From Muribaculum sp. (lineage in GTDB: Bacteria > Bacillota > Clostridia > Lachnospirales > Lachnospiraceae): a stretch of DNA of 64,000 bases. Numbering within the stretch: position 1 is the first letter of the stretch; every line of letters starts with the position of its first letter. Location of the stretch: NCBI GenBank assembly GCA_023663505.1, contig JAMPHH010000007.1, positions 1 through 64,000 on the forward strand. The letters are read 5' to 3'. Made by a program: the position numbers and the translations under genes. The notes below the pieces were generated by a model. That model did no database searches and was not told where the DNA came from. It was given only the letters and a program-made list of their open reading frames with translations. Positions 35,330-41,535 of this stretch are shown in pieces.

Positions 35330-36076
35330 CTACTGCTCCAAGAGATAGGAGATCCATGCCAGCACGGTCATTCCTGCGGTCTCCGTGCGCAGGATGCGTC
35401 TGCCCAATGTAATGGGGCAGATTCCCTTCTCCTGTGCCATTGCAATCTCGCCCTCCTCAAAGCCACCCTCCGGACCGATGAACACAGCCACCCTCTGACC
35501 GGGCTTAATGGCGGACAGCAGTGAGCGTGTGCGGTTCATTCCACTCTCCAATTCATAGGGAATCAGGCGCACATCCTTCTCCGCCGCCTCCGCAACCGCC
35601 TCCGCAAAGCTTGTCACCGGACAAATCTTAGGTACGATAGCGCGTTTACTCTGCTTGGCTGCAGCCTCCGCAATGCCCTGCCAACGGACAAGCTTCGCCT
35701 CCGCCTTCCGCTCATCAAGCTTCACCACGCAACGCTTGGACGCTACGGGGACGATCTCATACACGCCAAGCTCCACCGCCTTCTGTATGATCAGTTCCAT
35801 CTTGTCCCCCTTGGGAAGTCCCTGATAGAGCGTCACCTTGACCGGAAGCTCCACACCGTCCTCCTTCACAAAGCGCAGCTCACAGAGCACACTCTCCTCG
35901 GTAAAGCCGATAATCCCACAGCGATATTCACAGCCGTCCTGCCCGTTGCTGACGGAGATCTCCTCGCCAACCCGCATACGCAGCACGTTTTTGATATGAT
36001 TGATATCCGGTCCCGTTATTATGACACTTTTGTCATTTACGTTGATCTGATCCGGTTCTACAAAAAATTGATACAT
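35330..36076 (-). CDS. rsmE: 16S rRNA m3U1498 methyltransferase
   Basis: SPOUT methyltransferase for U1498 of 16S rRNA. 248 residues starting MYQFFVEPDQINVNDKS with AGGGGGAATT before the ATG at 36076; the upstream extension overlaps prmA and is rejected. PUA-like N-domain, then the knot with IGPEGGFEEGEI and LGRRILRTETA. It follows prmA after 29 bases, the usual prmA-rsmE pair. Confidence 0.96.
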   Translation of the reverse strand: MYQFFVEPDQINVNDKSVIITGPDINHIKNVLRMRVGEEISVSNGQDGCEYRCGIIGFTEESVLCELRFVKEDGVELPVKVTLYQGLPKGDKMELIIQKAVELGVYEIVPVASKRCVVKLDERKAEAKLVRWQGIAEAAAKQSKRAIVPKICPVTSFAEAVAEAAEKDVRLIPYELESGMNRTRSLLSAIKPGQRVAVFIGPEGGFEEGEIAMAQEKGICPITLGRRILRTETAGMTVLAWISYLLEQ

Positions 36077-36105
36077 AATTCCCCCTGTACCCGCTTTCAA
36101 TCTGT

Positions 36106-37095
36106 CTATACGTCCTTGCGCGCCGTAACGCTCACCCACTCGCCCTGATAAGTGACCTCAAGCACAGTCAACCCCGCCGCCTTCACTGCGTCCGTTACCG
36201 TCTGCTCCTTGTCATTGATGATTCCCGAGGTGATATAGATTCCGCCCGGCTTTAGCTGAGCCATGATCACCGGAGTCAGGGCGACCAGTACATCTGCAAG
36301 AATGTTGGCGACAACAATGTCATATTTCTCATAGCCGACCTGATCCTGCACCGCCTTATCAGTGATAATATTGCCAATCAGCATCCGGAACTGATCCTCA
36401 TGAATACCGTTCGCCCTGCAATTCTCCGCCACGGCGTCCACCGCGCAGGGGTCCAAGTCCGTGCCAACCGCATGTCTTGCCCCGAGCATCAGAGACAATA
36501 TCGCAAGGATCCCGCTGCCTGTGCCCACATCTAACAGCTCTGTGTCAGGATCGATGTATTTTCTAAGCTGACGTATGCAGAGCTGCGTTGTCTCATGCAT
36601 CCCTGTGCCAAACGCCGTCCCCGGGTCAATATGCAGCACCAATCGACCCGAATCCTCCGCTTTCATATCCTCCCATGAGGGAATGACAAGAATGTCATCA
36701 ATATAAAACTGGTGAAAAAATTCCTTCCAGTTGTTTATCCAGTCAATGTCCTCTGTCTCGTCCACCGTGATGCTTCCTTCCCCGATATCACAAAAGAGCT
36801 GCAAATCCTCCAGTTCTTCCTGAATCCGGGAGAGCAGGGTCTCTGTGCTTACGCTCTGTCCCTGCACAAGCAATGTGCCGTCCTCGTTTTGTTCCACAAA
36901 GAAATTGAGATATGCCACTCCGTCGTCCTCGGGGCCGTCAGGCAAAATATCCACAAACATCTGCTCCTTCTCCAAGGCGGTCAGAGGAATCTTGTCCTCG
37001 ATCTGAGCGCCCTCGAGCCCAATGTCATAGAGCGCGCTGATAATGATGTCCTCCGCGTCGGTGATTGTCTTAAGACGGAATTTTACCCATTTCAT
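36106..37095 (-). CDS. prmA: ribosomal protein L11 methyltransferase
   Basis: Trimethylates ribosomal protein L11. The 329-residue product starts MKWVKFRLKTITDAEDII; the core has DPGTAFGTGMHETTQLC, LDVGTGSGILAI and VVANILADVL. The frame stays open upstream to 37266, but that stretch is a 70-bp tandem repeat and not protein-coding, so I use the ATG at 37095. Confidence 0.96.
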   Translation of the reverse strand: MKWVKFRLKTITDAEDIIISALYDIGLEGAQIEDKIPLTALEKEQMFVDILPDGPEDDGVAYLNFFVEQNEDGTLLVQGQSVSTETLLSRIQEELEDLQLFCDIGEGSITVDETEDIDWINNWKEFFHQFYIDDILVIPSWEDMKAEDSGRLVLHIDPGTAFGTGMHETTQLCIRQLRKYIDPDTELLDVGTGSGILAILSLMLGARHAVGTDLDPCAVDAVAENCRANGIHEDQFRMLIGNIITDKAVQDQVGYEKYDIVVANILADVLVALTPVIMAQLKPGGIYITSGIINDKEQTVTDAVKAAGLTVLEVTYQGEWVSVTARKDV

Positions 37096-37137
37096 GCCAT
37101 AGCTTCCCTTCTGTTTATGTAATTCAGCGGCTGTTTT

Positions 37138-37324
37138 ATGGCCATTTGGCCGTTCTCTGCCTCGAATATGGTCATTATGCCATGATTGCAGTTCAATCAC
37201 GGCATTTATGGCCATTCGGCCGTTTTCTGCCTTGAATATGGTCATTATATCATGATTGCAGTTCAATCATGGTGTTTATGACCATTCGGCCGTTTTCTGC
37301 CTTGAATATGGTCATTATATCATA
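37138..37324. repeat. 70-bp tandem repeat upstream of prmA
   Basis: About 2.7 copies with a 70-base period start at 37138, 37208 and 37278. Copies two and three are almost identical; copy one differs at a few sites. Each unit carries a GGCC-containing palindrome (GGCCATTCGGCC) and, on the minus strand in copies two and three, TATAAT. It sits where the prmA promoter is expected. Confidence 0.9.
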
Positions 37325-37368
37325 AGATTAGACAATTCACCATAAAAATATGGAGTATGCTTATGGTT

Positions 37369-38622
37369 CTATATATCCAGACTGTGCTCATTTAAAAGAA
37401 AGTCATAGATACTCATTGTTAAAATTCCGTCATCGTCATGCCATGGTTTGACAACATCCTTTACAATGATAACTTTCTTAAACGAGTCGTGGACATTAAC
37501 AAGTGATGCTTTTTCCTGTGCCCGCTTTTCATCGTCGGGGAGGCTAAACGCCGACTGGATATAGTAACGCTTACTTCCCTTATTTGCTACAAAGTCAATT
37601 TCAAGCTGTTTCTTTTCCTGCACGCTCTCTTTTGTTCTGTTTCGTTTTATGACCACACCTACATCCACCTGACAGCCACGAACGCGCAGCTCGTTATATA
37701 TAATATTTTCCATAAGATGTGTTTCTTCTACTTGTCTAAATCCAAGTCTGGCATTTCGAAGTCCTACATCTTCAAAATAATATTTTAAAGGTGTACCAAT
37801 ATATTTCCTGCCCTTTACATCATACCTGTTAGCTTCACTTACAATAAAAGCATCCTTAAGATATTCTATATAGGTTCTGATCGTATTAAGGCTGATATCA
37901 GATCTTATAACACTTTTAAAGGTCGCTTCTATTTTGGAGGCATTTGTAAGTGAACCCATGCCGGATGCCAGAATATTGATCAAATCGTTTATCTCCTGAA
38001 CCTTTTCTATATGGTGGCGTTCAATAATATCCCTGACATATGTCTCCTCAAATAATCTTGTGAGATATTCCATTCTCTGTTCATCTGTATTCATTGTAAT
38101 AGTTAATGGAAGTCCTCCATAATTTACATATGAGCTCCATCCTTCATACTTATCGCCTTCGAATACTTCCATGTATTCTCTAAAGCTGACAGGATACACA
38201 TGAATTTCATCACCACGCCCTCTGAACTCCGTGATTATATCCTTTGACAAAAATTTTGAATTGCTTCCGGTTACATAAATATCCGCATTTTTTATATGAA
38301 GAAGGGAGTTAAGCACCCCTTCAAATTCCTCCAACAGCTGTACTTCATCCAAAAAAACATAATAATCACCGTCATCCGTAATCTTTGCTTTTATATAATC
38401 AAGAATGACATAAGGATCTCTGTATTTTTTATTTTCCAGCATATCCAGCTCGATTGCTATGATATGGTCTTCTGCAACGCCTTCTGATTTTAAGTAATTT
38501 TTGAATATGGTAAACAGAAGATAGGATTTCCCCGAGCGCCTTATACCGGTAATCACCTTTATCATTCCGTTATGCATACGATTGATTATTTTTTGCAGGT
38601 ATATATCTCTTTTTATTTCCAT
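37369..38622 (-). CDS. AAA-type ATPase with DUF4143 domain
   Basis: 417 residues. N-terminal AAA_14 domain with Walker A GIRRSGKSYLL and Walker B YYVFLDEVQ, arginine-rich middle (TGSNSKFL, RGRGDEIHVYPVSF), then the DUF4143 nuclease-like C-terminus with EIDFVANKGSKRYYIQ. This is a common, widely exchanged prokaryotic family of unknown role, suspected in defence or mobile-element biology. AT-rich compared with prmA. Own promoter; alone in its unit. Confidence 0.88.
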   Translation of the reverse strand: MEIKRDIYLQKIINRMHNGMIKVITGIRRSGKSYLLFTIFKNYLKSEGVAEDHIIAIELDMLENKKYRDPYVILDYIKAKITDDGDYYVFLDEVQLLEEFEGVLNSLLHIKNADIYVTGSNSKFLSKDIITEFRGRGDEIHVYPVSFREYMEVFEGDKYEGWSSYVNYGGLPLTITMNTDEQRMEYLTRLFEETYVRDIIERHHIEKVQEINDLINILASGMGSLTNASKIEATFKSVIRSDISLNTIRTYIEYLKDAFIVSEANRYDVKGRKYIGTPLKYYFEDVGLRNARLGFRQVEETHLMENIIYNELRVRGCQVDVGVVIKRNRTKESVQEKKQLEIDFVANKGSKRYYIQSAFSLPDDEKRAQEKASLVNVHDSFKKVIIVKDVVKPWHDDDGILTMSIYDFLLNEHSLDI

Positions 38623-38645
38623 ACGGTCTACCTCGTTGACATTTT

Positions 38646-38701
38646 AAGGGTATTGTGCCCTTCTTTTTCAATATCATACTCTTTGATTCCAAAATAGTCA
38701 A
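38646..38701 (-). promoter_or_regulatory. promoter and operator-like dyad of the AAA/DUF4143 gene
   Basis: On the minus strand TTGACT (38696-38701), 17-base spacer, TATGAT (38673-38678). The dyad AAGGGTATTGTGCCCTT (plus-strand reading, 38646-38662) lies at the start site and shares a GGGTATnGTGCCC core with the HPr-like leader. Confidence 0.6.
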
Positions 38702-38729
38702 CTTACAAAATAAAAAAGGAGATATCCTT

Positions 38730-38820
38730 ACATAAAATATCCCTGTCATTCCATAAGTCAAAAAAAGACCATTTTACCGAAATCCGTTCGGCAGAATGAT
38801 CCTTTTGACTGTGAGATCAT
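38730..38820. repeat. 91-bp direct repeat, left copy, with gene remnant
   Basis: Matches 39750-39840 at 88 of 91 positions. The next 40 or so bases (38821-38865) resemble 39900-39945 inside the methyltransferase gene, with 58 bases missing between. The left copy is thus a decayed duplicate of the methyltransferase 3' end plus terminator. Confidence 0.85.
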
Positions 38821-38870
38821 AAGCTCCTGCATTTCTAATAATTACCCAAAGCTTATCTCCAGCAAATTCC

Positions 38871-39266
38871 CTAAAATACAGAATCCAAATACTTTTCCAC
38901 AGCCTCAATAAATTTCCTCGCATTTTCCAACTGTATTTTCGCATCATGATAGCTTGCCAGATAAAAATCATCATAATCAGACTTCTCACGCAAGTAAGAA
39001 GTATCCTTGATGATCTTCGATAAATTCTTATCCAATTTTTCCTTTTTCAAAAAGGCTTTATTAAAATATGCAATTACCCCTGAATGTTTTGAGGAGTCAA
39101 AACCATCTATTGTATTTACAGCGCGCATTGCATGAAATACTGCATAATAAGAACGGTTCAGAGAAGTCCTATACTGTTTTGTCTTCAGGTTTTCTTCCGC
39201 AGCAACCAACATTTCCTTGGAACGTTCCATACGGTATTGTATCAATTCCTTTACGCTGCCTTCCAT
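38871..39266 (-). CDS. hepT: HEPN domain toxin of an MNT-HEPN pair
   Basis: 131 residues, all-helical HEPN (COG1895-like). The NRSYYAVFHAMRA segment carries the Arg and His of the expected RNase site (six residues between them). HEPN toxins of this class cleave RNA and are silenced when the partner nucleotidyltransferase AMPylates a C-terminal Tyr; YDDFYLASYHDA offers candidate tyrosines. It overlaps the MNT gene by 16 bases. Confidence 0.85.
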   Translation of the reverse strand: MEGSVKELIQYRMERSKEMLVAAEENLKTKQYRTSLNRSYYAVFHAMRAVNTIDGFDSSKHSGVIAYFNKAFLKKEKLDKNLSKIIKDTSYLREKSDYDDFYLASYHDAKIQLENARKFIEAVEKYLDSVF

Positions 39267-39580
39267 AAAACAACTCCTTCCTCACGGAGATTCCTGTAAA
39301 ACGGCAGCACATCTCCCCACTTCTCCATATTGCTACTGTCTATGTCAATAATGGAGAAAACCCTGTCATATTTCAAATCCAAGTTTGCCGAAAACTCTAT
39401 AAAAGTGTCTCTGATATCTTCCGGCAAACTACCATCCATTATTATGGCAATATCTATATCGCTTTCTGCTGTCGCTTCATTCCTTACCACCGAGCCATAT
39501 AGAATAATCTGACGAATACTATCTCCAAAAATACCGCATAATCCATTTACCAGTTCCTCCGATATTTCATGACTCAGCAT
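39251..39580 (-). CDS. mntA: minimal nucleotidyltransferase antitoxin (MNT)
   Basis: A 109-residue nucleotidyltransferase: GSVVRNEATAESDIDIAI is the G-S-x2-R, D-x-D active site and looks intact. By family (MntA) it polyadenylates or AMPylates the HEPN toxin. I use the ATG at 39580, six bases after GGAGGG; an in-frame start at 39601 is possible. Its promoter has an extended -10 (TGATATAAT, -10 box 39683-39688). Confidence 0.85.
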   Translation of the reverse strand: MLSHEISEELVNGLCGIFGDSIRQIILYGSVVRNEATAESDIDIAIIMDGSLPEDIRDTFIEFSANLDLKYDRVFSIIDIDSSNMEKWGDVLPFYRNLREEGVVLWKAA

Positions 39581-39749
39581 ACCTAACCCTCCATAAAACA
39601 TATCCCAATGTCAACTCCGCTGTTTGGATTCCAACAGTCTCCCTGAATCCTCCCCCTGCAACTGTTCTTTGTTACCGCTTTGATTATATCACAGTATTGC
39701 GTAATCCACCACAAAAATATATGGCAAAAAGGTTATGAATATAGCCTTC

Positions 39750-39840
39750 ACATAAAATATCCCTGTCATTCCATAAGTCAAAAAAAGACCATTTTACCGA
39801 AATCTGTTCGGCAGAATGGTCTTTTTGACTGTGAGATCAT
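39750..39840. repeat. 91-bp direct repeat, right copy, with terminator
   Basis: Begins just upstream of the methyltransferase stop codon on the plus-strand map and includes a strong hairpin (AAAAAGACCATT/AATGGTCTTTTT, 39782-39826) that can terminate in both directions. Its partner at 38730-38820 lies exactly 1020 bases away, on the other side of the MNT-HEPN pair. Confidence 0.85.
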
Positions 39841-40595
39841 TTCTCGGCAACAATCAGATAACGATGAATCGTTCCTTCCATTTTGCCGTCTCTATCAATA
39901 ATCTCCTGCATTTCTAACAACCGTTCAAAGCATTTGTCCACAGAGAAATCAGGGAATTCCCATTCTATAACGTGGGCAAACCAAACAAAGGCGCCTACAT
40001 CATAGAATTTTATCGGGCGATAAGCTTCTTGTGCCTGAACAATTTCAAATCCGGCATCGATAAAGCATTGACGCTGCTTAGCCAAATTCATATGCGGGAA
40101 CGGCTTATCGGTTCCGGGTAACACGAACTCCACCAAGTCCCTGTCGTTATCCTCGCCCACCTGTTCCGTGATAAACATGCCGCCCCGCTGCAATAACCGA
40201 AACAGCTCCTTCGCGTCGAAGCCGCCATGCCTGTTGATGATTAAGTCAAACGCTTCATCTTCAAACGGAATTTGTGACGGGGTATGGCATTCCTTGAAGT
40301 TGATTCCCAACGGCAGCAATTTTGCGCGACACAATTCCACATTCGGCGGATACCCCTCCGTTGCAGAGGTTTTGCAATAAGAATGATTCAAGGACAGCAG
40401 GAATTCGCCACCGCCTGTATCATAATCCATAAGCCTCAAGTCACTTCTCAAATACTGTCTGACAATCCCTTTGTAATCCCACGGCAGGTCCTTTTCAACC
40501 TCATATCTTCCACGGATATGTGAAAAATCCCAGCCTTGAATATGCGCAATTTCTTCTTCCTCTTTCCAAATGCTTTTTAAATTTTCCTGATTCAT
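39837..40595 (-). CDS. class I SAM-dependent methyltransferase under leader control
   Basis: 252 residues with a methyltransferase core: MDYDTGGGEFLLSL replaces the usual DxGxGxG loop, then EGYPPNVELCRAKL (acidic end of strand 2) and FEDEAFDLIINRHGGFD. Substrate not recognisable. AAGGAAGG lies seven bases before the ATG. The long leader carries two small open frames and competing hairpins like those of erm genes, which would fit a ribosome-targeted antibiotic response. A decayed copy of its 3' end occurs at 38730-38865. Confidence 0.85.
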   Translation of the reverse strand: MNQENLKSIWKEEEEIAHIQGWDFSHIRGRYEVEKDLPWDYKGIVRQYLRSDLRLMDYDTGGGEFLLSLNHSYCKTSATEGYPPNVELCRAKLLPLGINFKECHTPSQIPFEDEAFDLIINRHGGFDAKELFRLLQRGGMFITEQVGEDNDRDLVEFVLPGTDKPFPHMNLAKQRQCFIDAGFEIVQAQEAYRPIKFYDVGAFVWFAHVIEWEFPDFSVDKCFERLLEMQEIIDRDGKMEGTIHRYLIVAEK

Positions 40596-40636
40596 AAAAC
40601 TGCCTTCCTTTCGTCAAATTATCACAACCATTAAGA

Positions 40637-40681
40637 TTATTGACAGGTGCAGTTTTCCTGACAACATAAATGATAAAGCAT
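40637..40681 (-). CDS. leader peptide 2 (14 aa)
   Basis: Open frame MLYHLCCQENCTCQ with four cysteines. GAGGTGA sits very close to the ATG (about three bases), so translation may be weak. It spans segment 3 of the attenuator-like leader, so its translation would also affect folding. Confidence 0.4.
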   Translation of the reverse strand: MLYHLCCQENCTCQ

Positions 40682-40708
40682 TCACCTCGATACAATCTGC
40701 TGTCAGTT

Positions 40709-40744
40709 TTAGAACTGCACCGAGCAGCTAATTCGTTTCATCAT
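40709..40744 (-). CDS. leader peptide 1 (11 aa)
   Basis: Open frame MMKRISCSVQF preceded by AGGAGGAGG with ideal spacing of about six bases. This strong site on such a short frame is the best sign that it is translated. Its last codons form segment 1 of the leader structure, the usual stalling position in erm-type control. Confidence 0.65.
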   Translation of the reverse strand: MMKRISCSVQF

Positions 40745-40780
40745 ATGAAGCCTCCTCCTAATAGATTTTTCGCCATAGAT

Positions 40781-40809
40781 ATTCTAACACATAAGCTAAT
40801 GTTTGTCAT
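40781..40809 (-). promoter_or_regulatory. sigma-A promoter of the methyltransferase leader
   Basis: On the minus strand ATGACA (40804-40809), 17-base spacer, TAGAAT (40781-40786). The predicted start at about 40774 gives a leader of some 180 bases. Confidence 0.65.
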
Positions 40810-40866
40810 TCTAAATAGGACGTGACCGATGGAAATCTGTTACGTAAATCTTCATTGCCGGTCTGC

Positions 40867-40895
40867 TTGCCAGAGATTCAAAAGCATGATATAAT
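40867..40895 (+). promoter_or_regulatory. sigma-A promoter of the four-helix membrane protein gene
   Basis: TTGCCA (40867-40872), 17-base spacer, TATAAT (40890-40895), 35 bases before the ATG at 40931. Divergent from the methyltransferase promoter. Confidence 0.7.
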
Positions 40896-40930
40896 TTATC
40901 ATATTTTGTACGGTTAAAGGAGGTTGTGAT

Positions 40931-41494
40931 ATGGATCAGGCTGAGAAAGAGGCACTGGAAGCCCAGCGTCAGGAGATATTGCAGCGGCGGGCACAGTTTT
41001 TCATTGACAATCCGGAGCTGGCCGCTTGGCAGAAAACAAAAAAGATGATTTATCGTTTTTTCGCGGGTTACCTGATATTACATACTGTCCTTTCTATTGT
41101 CGTTATGGCATTGTCAGAAATTCTCACGGGCAGGGATTTGACTATGGAGATTGCAAAATGCCTGTTTGGGCTGTTTTGGCTTTACCTGTTTACCAATCCT
41201 TCCGGAACCGGGAGCTGGAGACTGCATGTCATGCTCTATGTCTCCGCGGCAGGTAACCTTATGACGCTGCTGAACAACGGCGACATCGTACGGGGCGTCC
41301 TCCTTGCGCTTCCGCAGATGCCGCCCGGATATATGTTGTTATATGGCGTACTTATAGTGATGGAGATCCTGTATCCGGCTCTGCTGTTTATCATCGCCAC
41401 CTACCTCATGGCATTTCGCAAGCATCGTGAATGGTCCGAACAGGTGGAAGCCATGTACAAGTCATCTATGCAAGGGACGACAGGCAAGTCTTAA
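40931..41494 (+). CDS. hypothetical membrane protein, four helices
   Basis: 187 residues. A charged helical start (EKEALEAQRQEILQRRAQFF) is followed by four hydrophobic segments at about 43-63, 75-90, 95-115 and 130-158, then a basic tail. No family recognised. AAAGGAGG precedes the ATG. Monocistronic: a hairpin overlapping the stop codon ends it. Confidence 0.75.
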   Translation: MDQAEKEALEAQRQEILQRRAQFFIDNPELAAWQKTKKMIYRFFAGYLILHTVLSIVVMALSEILTGRDLTMEIAKCLFGLFWLYLFTNPSGTGSWRLHVMLYVSAAGNLMTLLNNGDIVRGVLLALPQMPPGYMLLYGVLIVMEILYPALLFIIATYLMAFRKHREWSEQVEAMYKSSMQGTTGKS

Positions 41495-41509
41495 TAGACT
41501 TTGCCTGTC
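41479..41509 (+). terminator. terminator-like hairpin over the stop of the membrane protein gene
   Basis: GACAGGCAAGTC and GACTTTGCCTGTC pair with one bulge around TTAATA, which contains the stop codon. Convergent with the ABC permease gene. Confidence 0.6.
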
Positions 41510-41535
41510 CGAACCACGTTGCAATGCATTCCCTT

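Larger units (their letters stand above)
40593..40774 (-). promoter_or_regulatory. translational-attenuator-like leader of the methyltransferase gene
   Basis: Four segments, in order of transcription: 1, GGTGCAGTT (40713-40721, end of leader frame 1); 2, AAAACTGACAGC (40699-40710); 3, TTGTCAGGAAAACTGCACC (40646-40664, in leader frame 2); 4, GGCAGTTTTATG (40593-40604, next to the gene's ribosome site and start). 1 pairs with 2 (CAGTT/AACTG), 3 with 4 (AAAACTGC/GCAGTTTT), 2 with 3 (CTGACA/TGTCAG) and 1 with 3 (GTGCAGTT/AACTGCAC). 3:4 would hide the start; a ribosome stalled on segment 1 would favour 2:3 and free it. Pairing is read from sequence; the switch is inferred. Confidence 0.65.

Noticed and set aside
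37096..37266. N-terminal extension of PrmA by 57 residues
   Set aside because: The frame runs through the 70-bp tandem repeat, which shifts frame between copies; homologs start at MKWVKFRLKT.
37190..37270. tRNA-like GTTCAA motif
   Set aside because: It belongs to the tandem repeat; no cloverleaf can be formed.
37138..37324. CRISPR-like array
   Set aside because: The repeats are contiguous 70-bp units without unique spacers, and no cas genes are in the window.
38774..38989. 71-aa open frame at the left 91-bp repeat
   Set aside because: It overlaps the HEPN gene in another frame and crosses the terminator hairpin; the homology to the methyltransferase is at DNA level and out of frame.
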